The translations under genes were made by a program, and so were the position numbers. 5,077 nt of DNA from Chloroflexota bacterium (lineage in GTDB: Bacteria > Chloroflexota > Anaerolineae > B4-G1 > SLSP01). The stretch is from NCBI GenBank assembly GCA_012798275.1, contig JAAZNO010000083.1, positions 1 to 5,077 of the forward strand. The letters run 5' to 3'. Under the pieces are notes generated by a model, which worked only from the letters and a program-made list of their open reading frames with translations, did no database searches and had not been told where the DNA came from. Positions 1-5,077 of this stretch are shown piece by piece (position 1 is the stretch's first letter; every line of letters starts with the position of its first letter).

Positions 1-798
1 CGTCTTGTGCAGGTTGAAGTGCATCACGTCAATGCCGAGATCGCCGGGGCGCATCACACCCATGAGCGCGTTCATGTTCGCGCCGTCGCCGTAGACCAGG
101 CCGCCGCAGCTGTGAACGAGCTCCACCACTTCCTGGAGGTGCTCCTCGAAGAGGCCCAGCGTGTTGGGATTGGTGATCATCAGGCCGACGACCCGCTCGC
201 AGAGCTGCGCGCGCAGCGCGTTGAGGTCCACGTTGCCGCGCGCATCCGAGGAGATTTGCACGACGTGCAGGCCGCTCATGTTCGTCGTCGCCGGATTGGT
301 CCCGTGTGCCGAATCCGGCACGAGGATGAGGTCGCGCTGCGTCTCGCCCCGGAAGCGCTGATAAGCGCGCATGATCAGCACGCCCGTCAGCTCGCCCTGC
401 GCGCCGGCGGCCGGTTGCAGCGTCACCCCGGCAAAGCCCCCAATCGCCTTCAAGTATTCCTGGAGGTGATACATGAGGAACAACGCGCCCTGAGCCGTGC
501 CGGGATCCTGCAGCGGATGCAGTCCCGTGAAGCCGGAAAGGCGCGCGGCGACCTCGTTGATCTTGGGATTGTACTTCATCGTGCACGAGCCGAGGGGATA
601 CATGCCCTTGTCAATGGCGTAGTTGAGCTGCGAGAGCCGGGTGAAGTGACGGACGACGTCCACTTCGCTCACTTCGGGCAGGGGCAGGTCGGCCCGCAAC
701 AGTTCCGTCGGCAGCTCGCTCGGCGGGACATCCAGCTTCGGCGGTTTGACGCCCTCGCGTCCAGGAGCCGAGAGTTCGTAAATCAAGGGTTCAATCAT
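1..798 (-). CDS. gcvPB: Glycine dehydrogenase (decarboxylating) subunit 2, GcvPB; 3' part cut by the window edge
   Basis: Catalytic subunit of the two-subunit P-protein of the glycine cleavage system, a cytoplasmic PLP enzyme that decarboxylates glycine and passes the aminomethyl group to lipoyl-GcvH. The first 266 residues are present; the family is usually about 480-490, so roughly 45% is missing beyond base 1. Visible family motifs are YPLGSCTMKYNP (67-78), QPAAGAQGE (128-136), DSAHGTNPA (162-170), TNPNTLGLFE (209-218), YGDGANMNA (236-244) and HFNLHKT at the edge. By homology, Lys265 in that last motif (codon 4-6) is the lysine that binds PLP as a Schiff base, so the window stops one codon after it. 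The start ATG at 798-796 is supported by a very strong Shine-Dalgarno site and by the N-terminal sequence MIEPLIYELS, typical of this subunit. It overlaps the gcvPA stop by 8 bp (ATGATTGA), so the two subunits are probably translationally coupled. No frameshift or internal stop is seen. The truncation comes from the window edge and says nothing about gene integrity. Confidence 0.96.
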   Translation of the reverse strand, partial: MIEPLIYELSAPGREGVKPPKLDVPPSELPTELLRADLPLPEVSEVDVVRHFTRLSQLNYAIDKGMYPLGSCTMKYNPKINEVAARLSGFTGLHPLQDPGTAQGALFLMYHLQEYLKAIGGFAGVTLQPAAGAQGELTGVLIMRAYQRFRGETQRDLILVPDSAHGTNPATTNMSGLHVVQISSDARGNVDLNALRAQLCERVVGLMITNPNTLGLFEEHLQEVVELVHSCGGLVYGDGANMNALMGVMRPGDLGIDVMHFNLHKT

Positions 799-2176
799 GA
801 GACTCACCTCCTGCGGCGTGATGCGCGCTGAACTCGGCCAACGCCGCCACAAAATCGTCAATCTCCTCGCGCGAGTTCATCTCCGTCACCGCTACCAGCA
901 TGTGATGCTGCAGCTGCGGGTAATCGCGCCCCAGATCGTAGCCGCCGATGATCTCGAGGAAATACTCGTTGAGGAGGAAGTCGTTGATCTCCGCGACCGG
1001 CGCGGGGCAGCGGACGACGAATTCGTTGAAGAAGGGGCGGGCGCTCACCACGCTGAAGCCCTCCAGCGCGTCAATCTCGCGCGCGGCGTAGTGCGCCTTG
1101 TGATAGTTGAGCTCGGCGATCTTGCGCAGGCCCTGCTTCCCCAGCGCGGACAGGTACACCGTGGCCGCCAGCATCATCAGGCCCTGATTCGTGCAGATGT
1201 TGGAGGTGGCCTTTTCGCGGCGGATGTGTTGCTCGCGCGTCGTGAGGGTGAGCACGAAGGCGCGCTGGCCTTCGGCGTCCACTGTCTCCCCGGCGAGGCG
1301 CCCGGCCAGCTGGCGCACATACTGCTCGCGGGTGGCGTAGAAACCCAGATACGGGCCACCGAAATTGAGCCCCAGGCCCAGCGGTTGCCCTTCGCCCATC
1401 ACGATGTCCGCGCCGAGCGCGCCCGGCGGCGTGAACAGTCCCAGGGAGATGGGGTTGGTCGCCACCGCCAGCAGCGTCCCGTCGCCCTGCTGATGCACGC
1501 GGTCGGCGAGGCCGTCCAGCGCCTCCAGCTCCCCGAAGAAGTTGGGGCTTTGCAGGACCAGGCAGGCGGTGTTTTTGTCCACCAGCGCTACCACCTGCTC
1601 CAGGGAAGCGGTGAGATCGTCATCGCCGACGATTTGCAGGCCCATCCCTTGCGTGTAGGTGCGGATCACCTGCCGGTACAGGGGATGGACGGTGGGGGCG
1701 ACCACGACTTGGGTGCGCTTGAGGCGGAAGACGTTCAGCGCCTGGATCACCGCCTCGGCGGTCGCCGTCGCCCCATCATAGTGGCTGGCGTTGGCGACTT
1801 CCATGCCCGTCAGGTCGCAGATCAGGCTCTGGAACTCGAAGATCGCCTGGAGCGTCCCCTGGCTCACCTCCGGCTGATAGGGCGTGTAGGCCGTGGCGAA
1901 TTCGCCCCGGCTGATGATGGCGTCCACGACGGCGGGGACCCAATGGCGGTAGGCTCCCGCGCCCAGGAACATGGGCACTTCGTAAGCGTTGAGGTTGGAG
2001 GTGGCAATCTCGTGCAGCTCTTGGGCGATTTCCATTTCCGAGGCGGGCTCCGGCAGGCCGAGAGCGGGATAGCGATACTGCGCTGGAACGTCCGCGAACA
2101 GCGCGGCGAGGTCCTCCACACCGATGGCCGCCAGCATCTGGCGGCGTTCTTCATCCGTATGCGGTACGTAGACCAT
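791..2176 (-). CDS. gcvPA: Glycine dehydrogenase (decarboxylating) subunit 1, GcvPA
   Basis: Subunit 1 of the split P-protein. It has the PLP-transferase type I fold but lacks the PLP lysine, and it pairs with GcvPB to form the active heteromer. The protein is complete at 461 residues, slightly longer than the usual 440-450. Family motifs in order are MVYVPHTDEERRQML at the N-terminus, FLGAGAYRHWVP (70-81), TAYTPYQPEVSQGTLQ (95-110), ASHYDGATATAEA (130-142), QSPNFFG (209-215), GEGQPLGLGLNFGGPYLGF (261-279) and RREKATSNICTNQGL (319-333). The ATG at 2176-2174 is preceded by AAAGGAG (2183-2189) six bases away and gives the standard N-terminus, so the start is secure. It begins 33 bp after the gcvH stop, and its own stop TGA (793-791) overlaps the gcvPB start. 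The short tail after about residue 450 (AHHAAGGESHD) looks unstructured; part of it is constrained at the DNA level because it carries the gcvPB ribosome binding site. Confidence 0.97.
   Translation of the reverse strand: MVYVPHTDEERRQMLAAIGVEDLAALFADVPAQYRYPALGLPEPASEMEIAQELHEIATSNLNAYEVPMFLGAGAYRHWVPAVVDAIISRGEFATAYTPYQPEVSQGTLQAIFEFQSLICDLTGMEVANASHYDGATATAEAVIQALNVFRLKRTQVVVAPTVHPLYRQVIRTYTQGMGLQIVGDDDLTASLEQVVALVDKNTACLVLQSPNFFGELEALDGLADRVHQQGDGTLLAVATNPISLGLFTPPGALGADIVMGEGQPLGLGLNFGGPYLGFYATREQYVRQLAGRLAGETVDAEGQRAFVLTLTTREQHIRREKATSNICTNQGLMMLAATVYLSALGKQGLRKIAELNYHKAHYAAREIDALEGFSVVSARPFFNEFVVRCPAPVAEINDFLLNEYFLEIIGGYDLGRDYPQLQHHMLVAVTEMNSREEIDDFVAALAEFSAHHAAGGESHD
804..812 (-). promoter_or_regulatory. 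Strong ribosome binding site of gcvPB, inside the gcvPA 3' end
   Basis: On the minus strand AGGAGGTGA lies 5 bases before the gcvPB ATG at 798; the GGAGG core is 8 bases away. It matches the usual bacterial 16S 3' tail over nine bases. It lies entirely within the last codons of gcvPA and encodes part of the gcvPA C-terminal tail (AAGGESHD). It settles the gcvPB start and suggests that re-initiation after gcvPA is backed by independent ribosome loading. Confidence 0.85.
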
Positions 2177-2209
2177 GGACAGCTCCTTTCATGCGTCGGG
2201 CGCAGGCGT

Positions 2210-2596
2210 TCAGGCCTCTTGTTCGAGCCACGCGGCGTAGGCTTCGGGGGTGAGCAAGGCGTCCCATTCCTCGGGGTTGCTGGCGCGGAGTTTGATCAGC
2301 CAGCCGCCCTCGAAGGCCTCGGCGTTGATGAGCTCGGGCTGGTCTTCCAGCGCGGCGTTGATCTCCACGACCTCACCGCTCAGCGGGGCGTACACGTCGG
2401 AGGCGGCTTTGACGGATTCCACGACGCCGAATTGCTCGCCCTTCAACACTTCCTCGCCGACTTCCGGCAGCTCCACATAGACGATGTCCGAGAGGGTGCT
2501 CTGGGCGTAGTCGCTGATGCCGATGACGAACACGGCGCCTTCCGGCCGGGCCCACTCATGGGATTCGAGATATCGGGCATTGGGATCAATCTTCAT
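2210..2596 (-). CDS. gcvH: Glycine cleavage system H protein, lipoyl carrier
   Basis: Small cytoplasmic carrier whose lipoyl-lysine arm takes the aminomethyl group from the P-protein, delivers it to the T-protein, and is re-oxidised by the lipoamide dehydrogenase. The protein has 128 residues, the normal family length. Visible motifs are the N-terminal RYLESHEW (8-15), the segment GISDYAQSTLSDIVYVELPE (26-45), the lipoylation hairpin ESVKAASDVYAPLSG (60-74) with lipoyl-acceptor Lys63 (codon 2410-2408), and the C-terminal GGWLIKL (97-103). The same frame is open further upstream to an ATG at 2641, which would add 15 residues (MVQKFSYPIEKEYSP). I reject that start because the family begins at about MKIDPNARYL and AAAAGGAG stands 9 bases before the ATG at 2596. 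It is the first gene of the gcvH-gcvPA-gcvPB block, 33 bp before gcvPA. No gcvT lies immediately upstream; a histidine kinase gene occupies that place. Confidence 0.97.
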   Translation of the reverse strand: MKIDPNARYLESHEWARPEGAVFVIGISDYAQSTLSDIVYVELPEVGEEVLKGEQFGVVESVKAASDVYAPLSGEVVEINAALEDQPELINAEAFEGGWLIKLRASNPEEWDALLTPEAYAAWLEQEA

Positions 2597-2605
2597 GGGA
2601 CTATA

Positions 2606-2613
2606 CTCCTTTT
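2606..2613 (-). promoter_or_regulatory. Ribosome binding site that fixes the gcvH start
   Basis: Minus-strand AAAAGGAG lies 9 bases upstream of the ATG at 2596. It supports the 128-residue GcvH over the 143-residue reading from 2641, which has no comparable site in front of it. Confidence 0.8.
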
Positions 2614-2666
2614 CTATGGGATATGAGAATTTCTGTACCACACTGCTGCGTACTGCCTGACTCGCG

Positions 2667-2696
2667 CCTGCGCATGGATCTTATTTACAGCGCAGG
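2667..2696. repeat. 7-bp perfect inverted repeat in the gcvH leader, possible operator
   Basis: CCTGCGC (2667-2673) and GCGCAGG (2690-2696) form a perfect inverted repeat with a 16-base AT-richer centre. The centre contains the candidate gcvH -10 hexamer. No U-run follows on either side, so it does not look like a terminator. The half-site centres are about 23 bp apart, roughly two helical turns, which would suit a dimeric repressor. A chance 7-bp repeat in a GC-rich leader is also possible. Confidence 0.35.
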
Positions 2697-2705
2697 ACAT
2701 GCAAA
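2678..2705 (-). promoter_or_regulatory. Weak candidate sigma-70-type promoter for gcvH-gcvPA-gcvPB
   Basis: Minus-strand TTTGCA (2705-2700) and TAAGAT (2683-2678) are separated by 16 bases. Each matches the -35 and -10 consensus at four of six positions. Transcription would start near 2671, giving a leader of about 75 bases before gcvH. The site lies just after the apparent terminator of the upstream kinase, where a new promoter would be expected, and its -35 hexamer overlaps that terminator's U-run. The match is weak and the promoter consensus of the host is unknown, so the position makes the case as much as the sequence does. Confidence 0.3.
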
Positions 2706-2740
2706 ACTCTGCCGGCCCGCCCTCACAGTTTGGCCGGCAG
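2702..2740 (-). terminator. Stem-loop with short U-run over the histidine kinase stop codon
   Basis: In the minus-strand transcript CUGCCGGCC (2740-2732) pairs perfectly with GGCCGGCAG (2717-2709): a 9-bp stem, eight of nine pairs being G-C except the outer U-A, enclosing a 14-base loop. It is followed by AG and four U residues (2706-2703). The 5' arm encodes the last Leu-Pro-Ala residues of the kinase and the loop contains its stop codon TGA (2725-2723). The short U-run after two other bases makes it a moderate rather than a textbook Rho-independent terminator. Confidence 0.6.
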
Positions 2741-5011
2741 CAACACCGTGAAAATGCTCCCCTTTTCTGCGGCACTGACCGCCGAGATCCGCCCACCATG
2801 GAGTTCGACAATGCTGCGGCTGATGGCCAGGCCCAATCCCGTGCCGCGCACACTGCGGACCAACGGGTGCTGGGAGCGGAAATACTTGGTGAAGAGCTTC
2901 TCCAGCTCCTCTGGCGTCATGCCGATACCCGAGTCCTCCACCTGCCAGCGCACCCAGGTCTTGCCGTCGGTCGTGTACCGATCGCCGCGCACGGTGATGT
3001 GACCCTCTTCGGGGGTGTATTTGACCGCGTTACTGAGCAAATTGGTGAGCACCTGCATCAACCGCCCGCGGTCGCCGACGATGGGCGGCAGATCGGGTTG
3101 GAGCTCCACGCGGAGCGTCTGCCGCCGTTCGGCGATGGCCTGTTCGAAGCTCTGGAGCGCTTCCTCGACCAGCTGGGCCGGCTGGAGCGGTCGCATGTCC
3201 AGCTGCAGCCGCCCGGATTCGATGCGCGAGATGTCGAGCAGATCTTGCACCAGCCGATCCATGTGCTGGATGTTCTTGCGGATGATTTCGATGAACTGCT
3301 GCTGTTGCTCCGTCAACGGGCCGGCCAGACCTTTGACGAGCAGGTCCGTGTAACCTTTCATCGAGGTCATCGGCTGTTTGAGCTCGTGCGAGACGAAGGA
3401 GACGAATTCCGTCTTGGCCTGATTGGCGTGCTGCACCTGTTGGAACAGGCGCGCGTTATCTATGGCGATGGCGGCATGTTCGGCAAAGCGGCAGACAAAA
3501 TCCACCGCCTGTGGCGAGAAGGCATTCTGCCCGGCGGCCTCGAGGGCGATGACGCCGATCACGCGGTTTTCCCGTTGGATGGGAATGGTGAGCTGCGTCC
3601 GCATGTCGGGCATCAGGGCCTCGTAGCGGGCATCGGCGCTGACGTCCGGGACGAGGGTCACCTGTCCGGTGCGCACCGTCGCGCCGACCAGGCCGCGCTC
3701 CAGGGGCCACAGCTGACGCTCCTTGTAGGGCTCCAACACGTCGGGGGGATAGCCGCGATAGGCGAGCACGCGCAGGCCGCGAGTGCCGTCCTCGTCTTCG
3801 TGTAGCGCGGCAATCATGCCTACCGGCGCCCCGGTGATGCGGGTGGCCCATTCGAGGGTGAGGTTCATCACCTCGGTGTAGTTCAGGCTGGAATTGAGCA
3901 TCCGATCAATGTGCTGGAGCGTCGTGAGCTCTTCCACCCGTGCCTGGAGGGCCTGATCGGTCATGGTGAAGAGGCGCGCGTTTTCGATGGCGATGGCTGC
4001 CTGTGCCCCGAACGCCAGGAGCAGCTCCGCGTCCTCCTGGTCGAAGGGATGGCTATCCTGCGTGTTGATGACTTCCAGCACGCCGATGGTGTTCCCCCGC
4101 GCGTTGAGGGGGATCGCCAGGATGGAGCGGGTGACAAAATCCGCGCTGCGATCCACCCCCGCATACCAGCGCGGATCGCGGTGGGCATCGGTGATGATGA
4201 TGGGGCGATTTTCGGCAAAGGCGGCGCCGACGATGCCCTTGCCGGCGGGAACTTTGCGGCCTACCAGCTCGTTGCCCAACGGCCCGCAGGAAACGCGGAA
4301 GATGAGATCGCCGCTGGCCTCGTCGAGGAGCAGCAGGGAGCCCGCCTCAGCGTTGAGCAGTTTGACCGCGTTGCGCACGACCAGGTCGAGCACCTCATCA
4401 ATGTTGAGGCTGGAGGCCAGCAGTCGCCCGATCTCATTGAGGGTGTTCAGCTGGTGGGCGCGGGCCTCAAGGCGGTCTTGCAGGCGTCGCCGCTCGATGG
4501 CGGAGGCGGTGAACGCCGCGACCGCGACGAAGAAGCGCTCGTCCTCCTCGGAAAAACGGAGCTCCGGTTTTTGAGAGCAGGCGACCATCACGCCGATGAT
4601 TTGATCGCCGGCCATGAGCGGCGCGCCGAGCCAGGCGCGGTCGAGCCGCCCGCTGGGTTCGATGCCCCGGGCCGCGCATTCCTGCACATAATCAGCGGTG
4701 CGGATCACCTCCCCCGTCTTCATCACCTGCCCGGTCAGGCCGGTGGTGGCGGGCCAGGCAATGCCGGGGTAGAGCCGCTCGCTGCCTTCAACGTAAAAGG
4801 CATAGGACAGTTCCGTCCGCTCAGGGTTGGCGAGGGCGATGTAGAAATCCGGCGACTGCAATATCCGCTGAGTCTGCGTGTAGATGAGCTCCATGATGTC
4901 ATCTACTGGCATGGTGAAATTGGCGGCCTGCACGATCCAATGCAGCGCTTGCAGCTCAAGTTCGTGACGTTCCAGATGGGCCCTGACGGTCGGCAAGGGT
5001 GTTTCGTCCAT
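2723..5011 (-). CDS. Soluble sensor histidine kinase with three GAF domains (HisKA + HATPase_c)
   Basis: Two-component sensor kinase that autophosphorylates on histidine and should pass the phosphate to an unknown response regulator. The protein has 762 residues from the ATG at 5011. Domains in order are GAF1 (about 24-172), GAF2 (about 190-342), GAF3 (about 362-520), HisKA dimerisation/phosphoacceptor domain (about 530-600) and HATPase_c (about 645-761). The H-box is FVSFVSHELKQPMTSMKGY with His542 (codon 3388-3386). The N-box is LTNLLSNAVKYTP with Asn661, the G1 box VEDSGIGM with Asp693, the F-box LFTKYFRS (706-713) and the G2 box GTGLGLAIS (723-731); all ATP-binding motifs look intact. Each GAF ends in a helix (AIERRRLQDR, AIENARLF, AIDNARLFQQ) that links to the next module. 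There is no signal peptide, no membrane segment and no receiver domain, so it should be a cytoplasmic sensor of an internal signal. The ligand cannot be read from the sequence. A longer reading from 5044 adds 11 residues but is less likely. No partner regulator lies in the window. Confidence 0.95.
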   Translation of the reverse strand: MDETPLPTVRAHLERHELELQALHWIVQAANFTMPVDDIMELIYTQTQRILQSPDFYIALANPERTELSYAFYVEGSERLYPGIAWPATTGLTGQVMKTGEVIRTADYVQECAARGIEPSGRLDRAWLGAPLMAGDQIIGVMVACSQKPELRFSEEDERFFVAVAAFTASAIERRRLQDRLEARAHQLNTLNEIGRLLASSLNIDEVLDLVVRNAVKLLNAEAGSLLLLDEASGDLIFRVSCGPLGNELVGRKVPAGKGIVGAAFAENRPIIITDAHRDPRWYAGVDRSADFVTRSILAIPLNARGNTIGVLEVINTQDSHPFDQEDAELLLAFGAQAAIAIENARLFTMTDQALQARVEELTTLQHIDRMLNSSLNYTEVMNLTLEWATRITGAPVGMIAALHEDEDGTRGLRVLAYRGYPPDVLEPYKERQLWPLERGLVGATVRTGQVTLVPDVSADARYEALMPDMRTQLTIPIQRENRVIGVIALEAAGQNAFSPQAVDFVCRFAEHAAIAIDNARLFQQVQHANQAKTEFVSFVSHELKQPMTSMKGYTDLLVKGLAGPLTEQQQQFIEIIRKNIQHMDRLVQDLLDISRIESGRLQLDMRPLQPAQLVEEALQSFEQAIAERRQTLRVELQPDLPPIVGDRGRLMQVLTNLLSNAVKYTPEEGHITVRGDRYTTDGKTWVRWQVEDSGIGMTPEELEKLFTKYFRSQHPLVRSVRGTGLGLAISRSIVELHGGRISAVSAAEKGSIFTVLLPAKL

Positions 5012-5017
5012 ACGCAT

Positions 5018-5023
5018 CTCCTC
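5018..5023 (-). promoter_or_regulatory. Ribosome binding site that decides the histidine kinase start
   Basis: Minus-strand GAGGAG stands 6 bases before the ATG at 5011. The in-frame ATG at 5017 directly abuts this site and is too close. The in-frame ATG at 5044 lies inside the heptamer repeat array and has no purine-rich site before it. The start at 5011 is therefore preferred. Confidence 0.75.
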
Positions 5024-5029
5024 GGAAAA

Positions 5030-5064
5030 TGCGTCATGCGTCATACGTCATGCGTGATGCGTAA
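5030..5064. repeat. Tandem array of five degenerate heptamers (TGCGTCA type)
   Basis: Read on the plus strand the units are TGCGTCA, TGCGTCA, TACGTCA, TGCGTGA and TGCGTAA, with no spacers; on the gene strand they read as TGACGCA variants. The array ends six bases upstream of the kinase Shine-Dalgarno site, so it lies in the leader or promoter region. Units differ only at positions 2 and 6. From memory, arrays of TCACGCA/TTACGCA/TGACGCA heptamers occur between genes in some Chloroflexota genomes; I could not verify this here. Confidence 0.8.
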
Positions 5065-5077
5065 GTGATCTGCTCAG

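Noticed and set aside
1..798. gcvPB as a truncated pseudogene
   Set aside because: The frame is open right to the window edge and every expected motif up to the PLP lysine is intact. The truncation is caused by the window boundary.
797..2626. A 609-residue open frame on the plus strand opposite gcvPA and gcvH
   Set aside because: It is codon-for-codon in register with the minus-strand genes, so it closes only where they use TTA, CTA or TCA, codons that are rare in GC-rich genes. Its H/R/Q/G-rich product resembles no family, while the opposite strand encodes clear GcvPA and GcvH.
2597..2641. Upstream ATG of gcvH at 2641, giving a 143-residue protein
   Set aside because: The extra 15 residues are not part of the GcvH family and the codons run through the Shine-Dalgarno site of the better start at 2596.
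2597..2722. Possible glycine riboswitch before gcvH
   Set aside because: I looked for the aptamer's conserved core (a GGAGAG-like start and a CCGAAGGGGCAA-like segment) and found neither. The space left between the kinase terminator and the gcvH ribosome binding site is under 100 bases, tight even for one aptamer.
3961..4443. Cyclic-nucleotide-binding function for GAF2
   Set aside because: Only part of the NKFDE-type signature is present, with Thr after the Asn and Ala after the final Asp, so binding of cAMP or cGMP cannot be claimed.
5012..5044. Upstream starts of the kinase at 5044 and 5017
   Set aside because: The first begins inside the heptamer array without a ribosome binding site, and the second abuts the GAGGAG site. 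The ATG at 5011 has the site at proper spacing.
3911..5068. Long plus-strand frames at 3911-5068, 2699-3805 and 7-831
   Set aside because: They have the same antisense register relative to the kinase and gcvPB genes. They show no recognisable domains and biased low-information composition, and are shadows of the real genes.

Overview
The window carries four genes, all read from the minus strand, so gene order follows decreasing coordinates. First comes a complete soluble sensor histidine kinase with three GAF domains (start 5011, stop 2723). After an intergenic gap comes a glycine cleavage system block in the order gcvH (2596-2210), gcvPA (2176-791) and gcvPB (798 to the window edge, truncated).

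The DNA is GC-rich, roughly 60% or slightly more by eye. Three things make a Chloroflexota (Anaerolineae-like) origin my best guess: the glycine decarboxylase is split into two subunits (GcvPA plus GcvPB), the kinase is of the cytoplasmic multi-GAF type, and degenerate TGCGTCA heptamers stand in tandem before the kinase. This is inference from style, not a database result. Other lineages with split GcvP remain possible.

Layout by region, in the direction of transcription. (1) 5077-5012: 66 bases upstream of the kinase, with a five-unit heptamer array followed by a good Shine-Dalgarno site that fixes the kinase start at 5011. (2) 5011-2723: the kinase. (3) 2740-2597: a stem-loop with a short U-run spans the kinase stop codon, followed by a weak promoter candidate and a 7-bp inverted repeat that brackets its -10 hexamer. 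This suggests that the kinase and the gcv genes are separate transcription units. (4) 2596-1: gcvH, 33 bp gap, gcvPA, then gcvPB overlapping gcvPA by 8 bp.

The three gcv products belong to one pathway. GcvPA and GcvPB form the PLP-dependent P-protein, which decarboxylates glycine and loads the aminomethyl group on the lipoyl arm of GcvH. The T-protein gene (gcvT) is not in this window and is not directly upstream of gcvH, where it is often found. I found no glycine riboswitch in the gcvH leader. The genes themselves are ordinary and intact. The points worth a second look are in the regulatory DNA and in the kinase's catalytic motif. I do not see a new biological system here.
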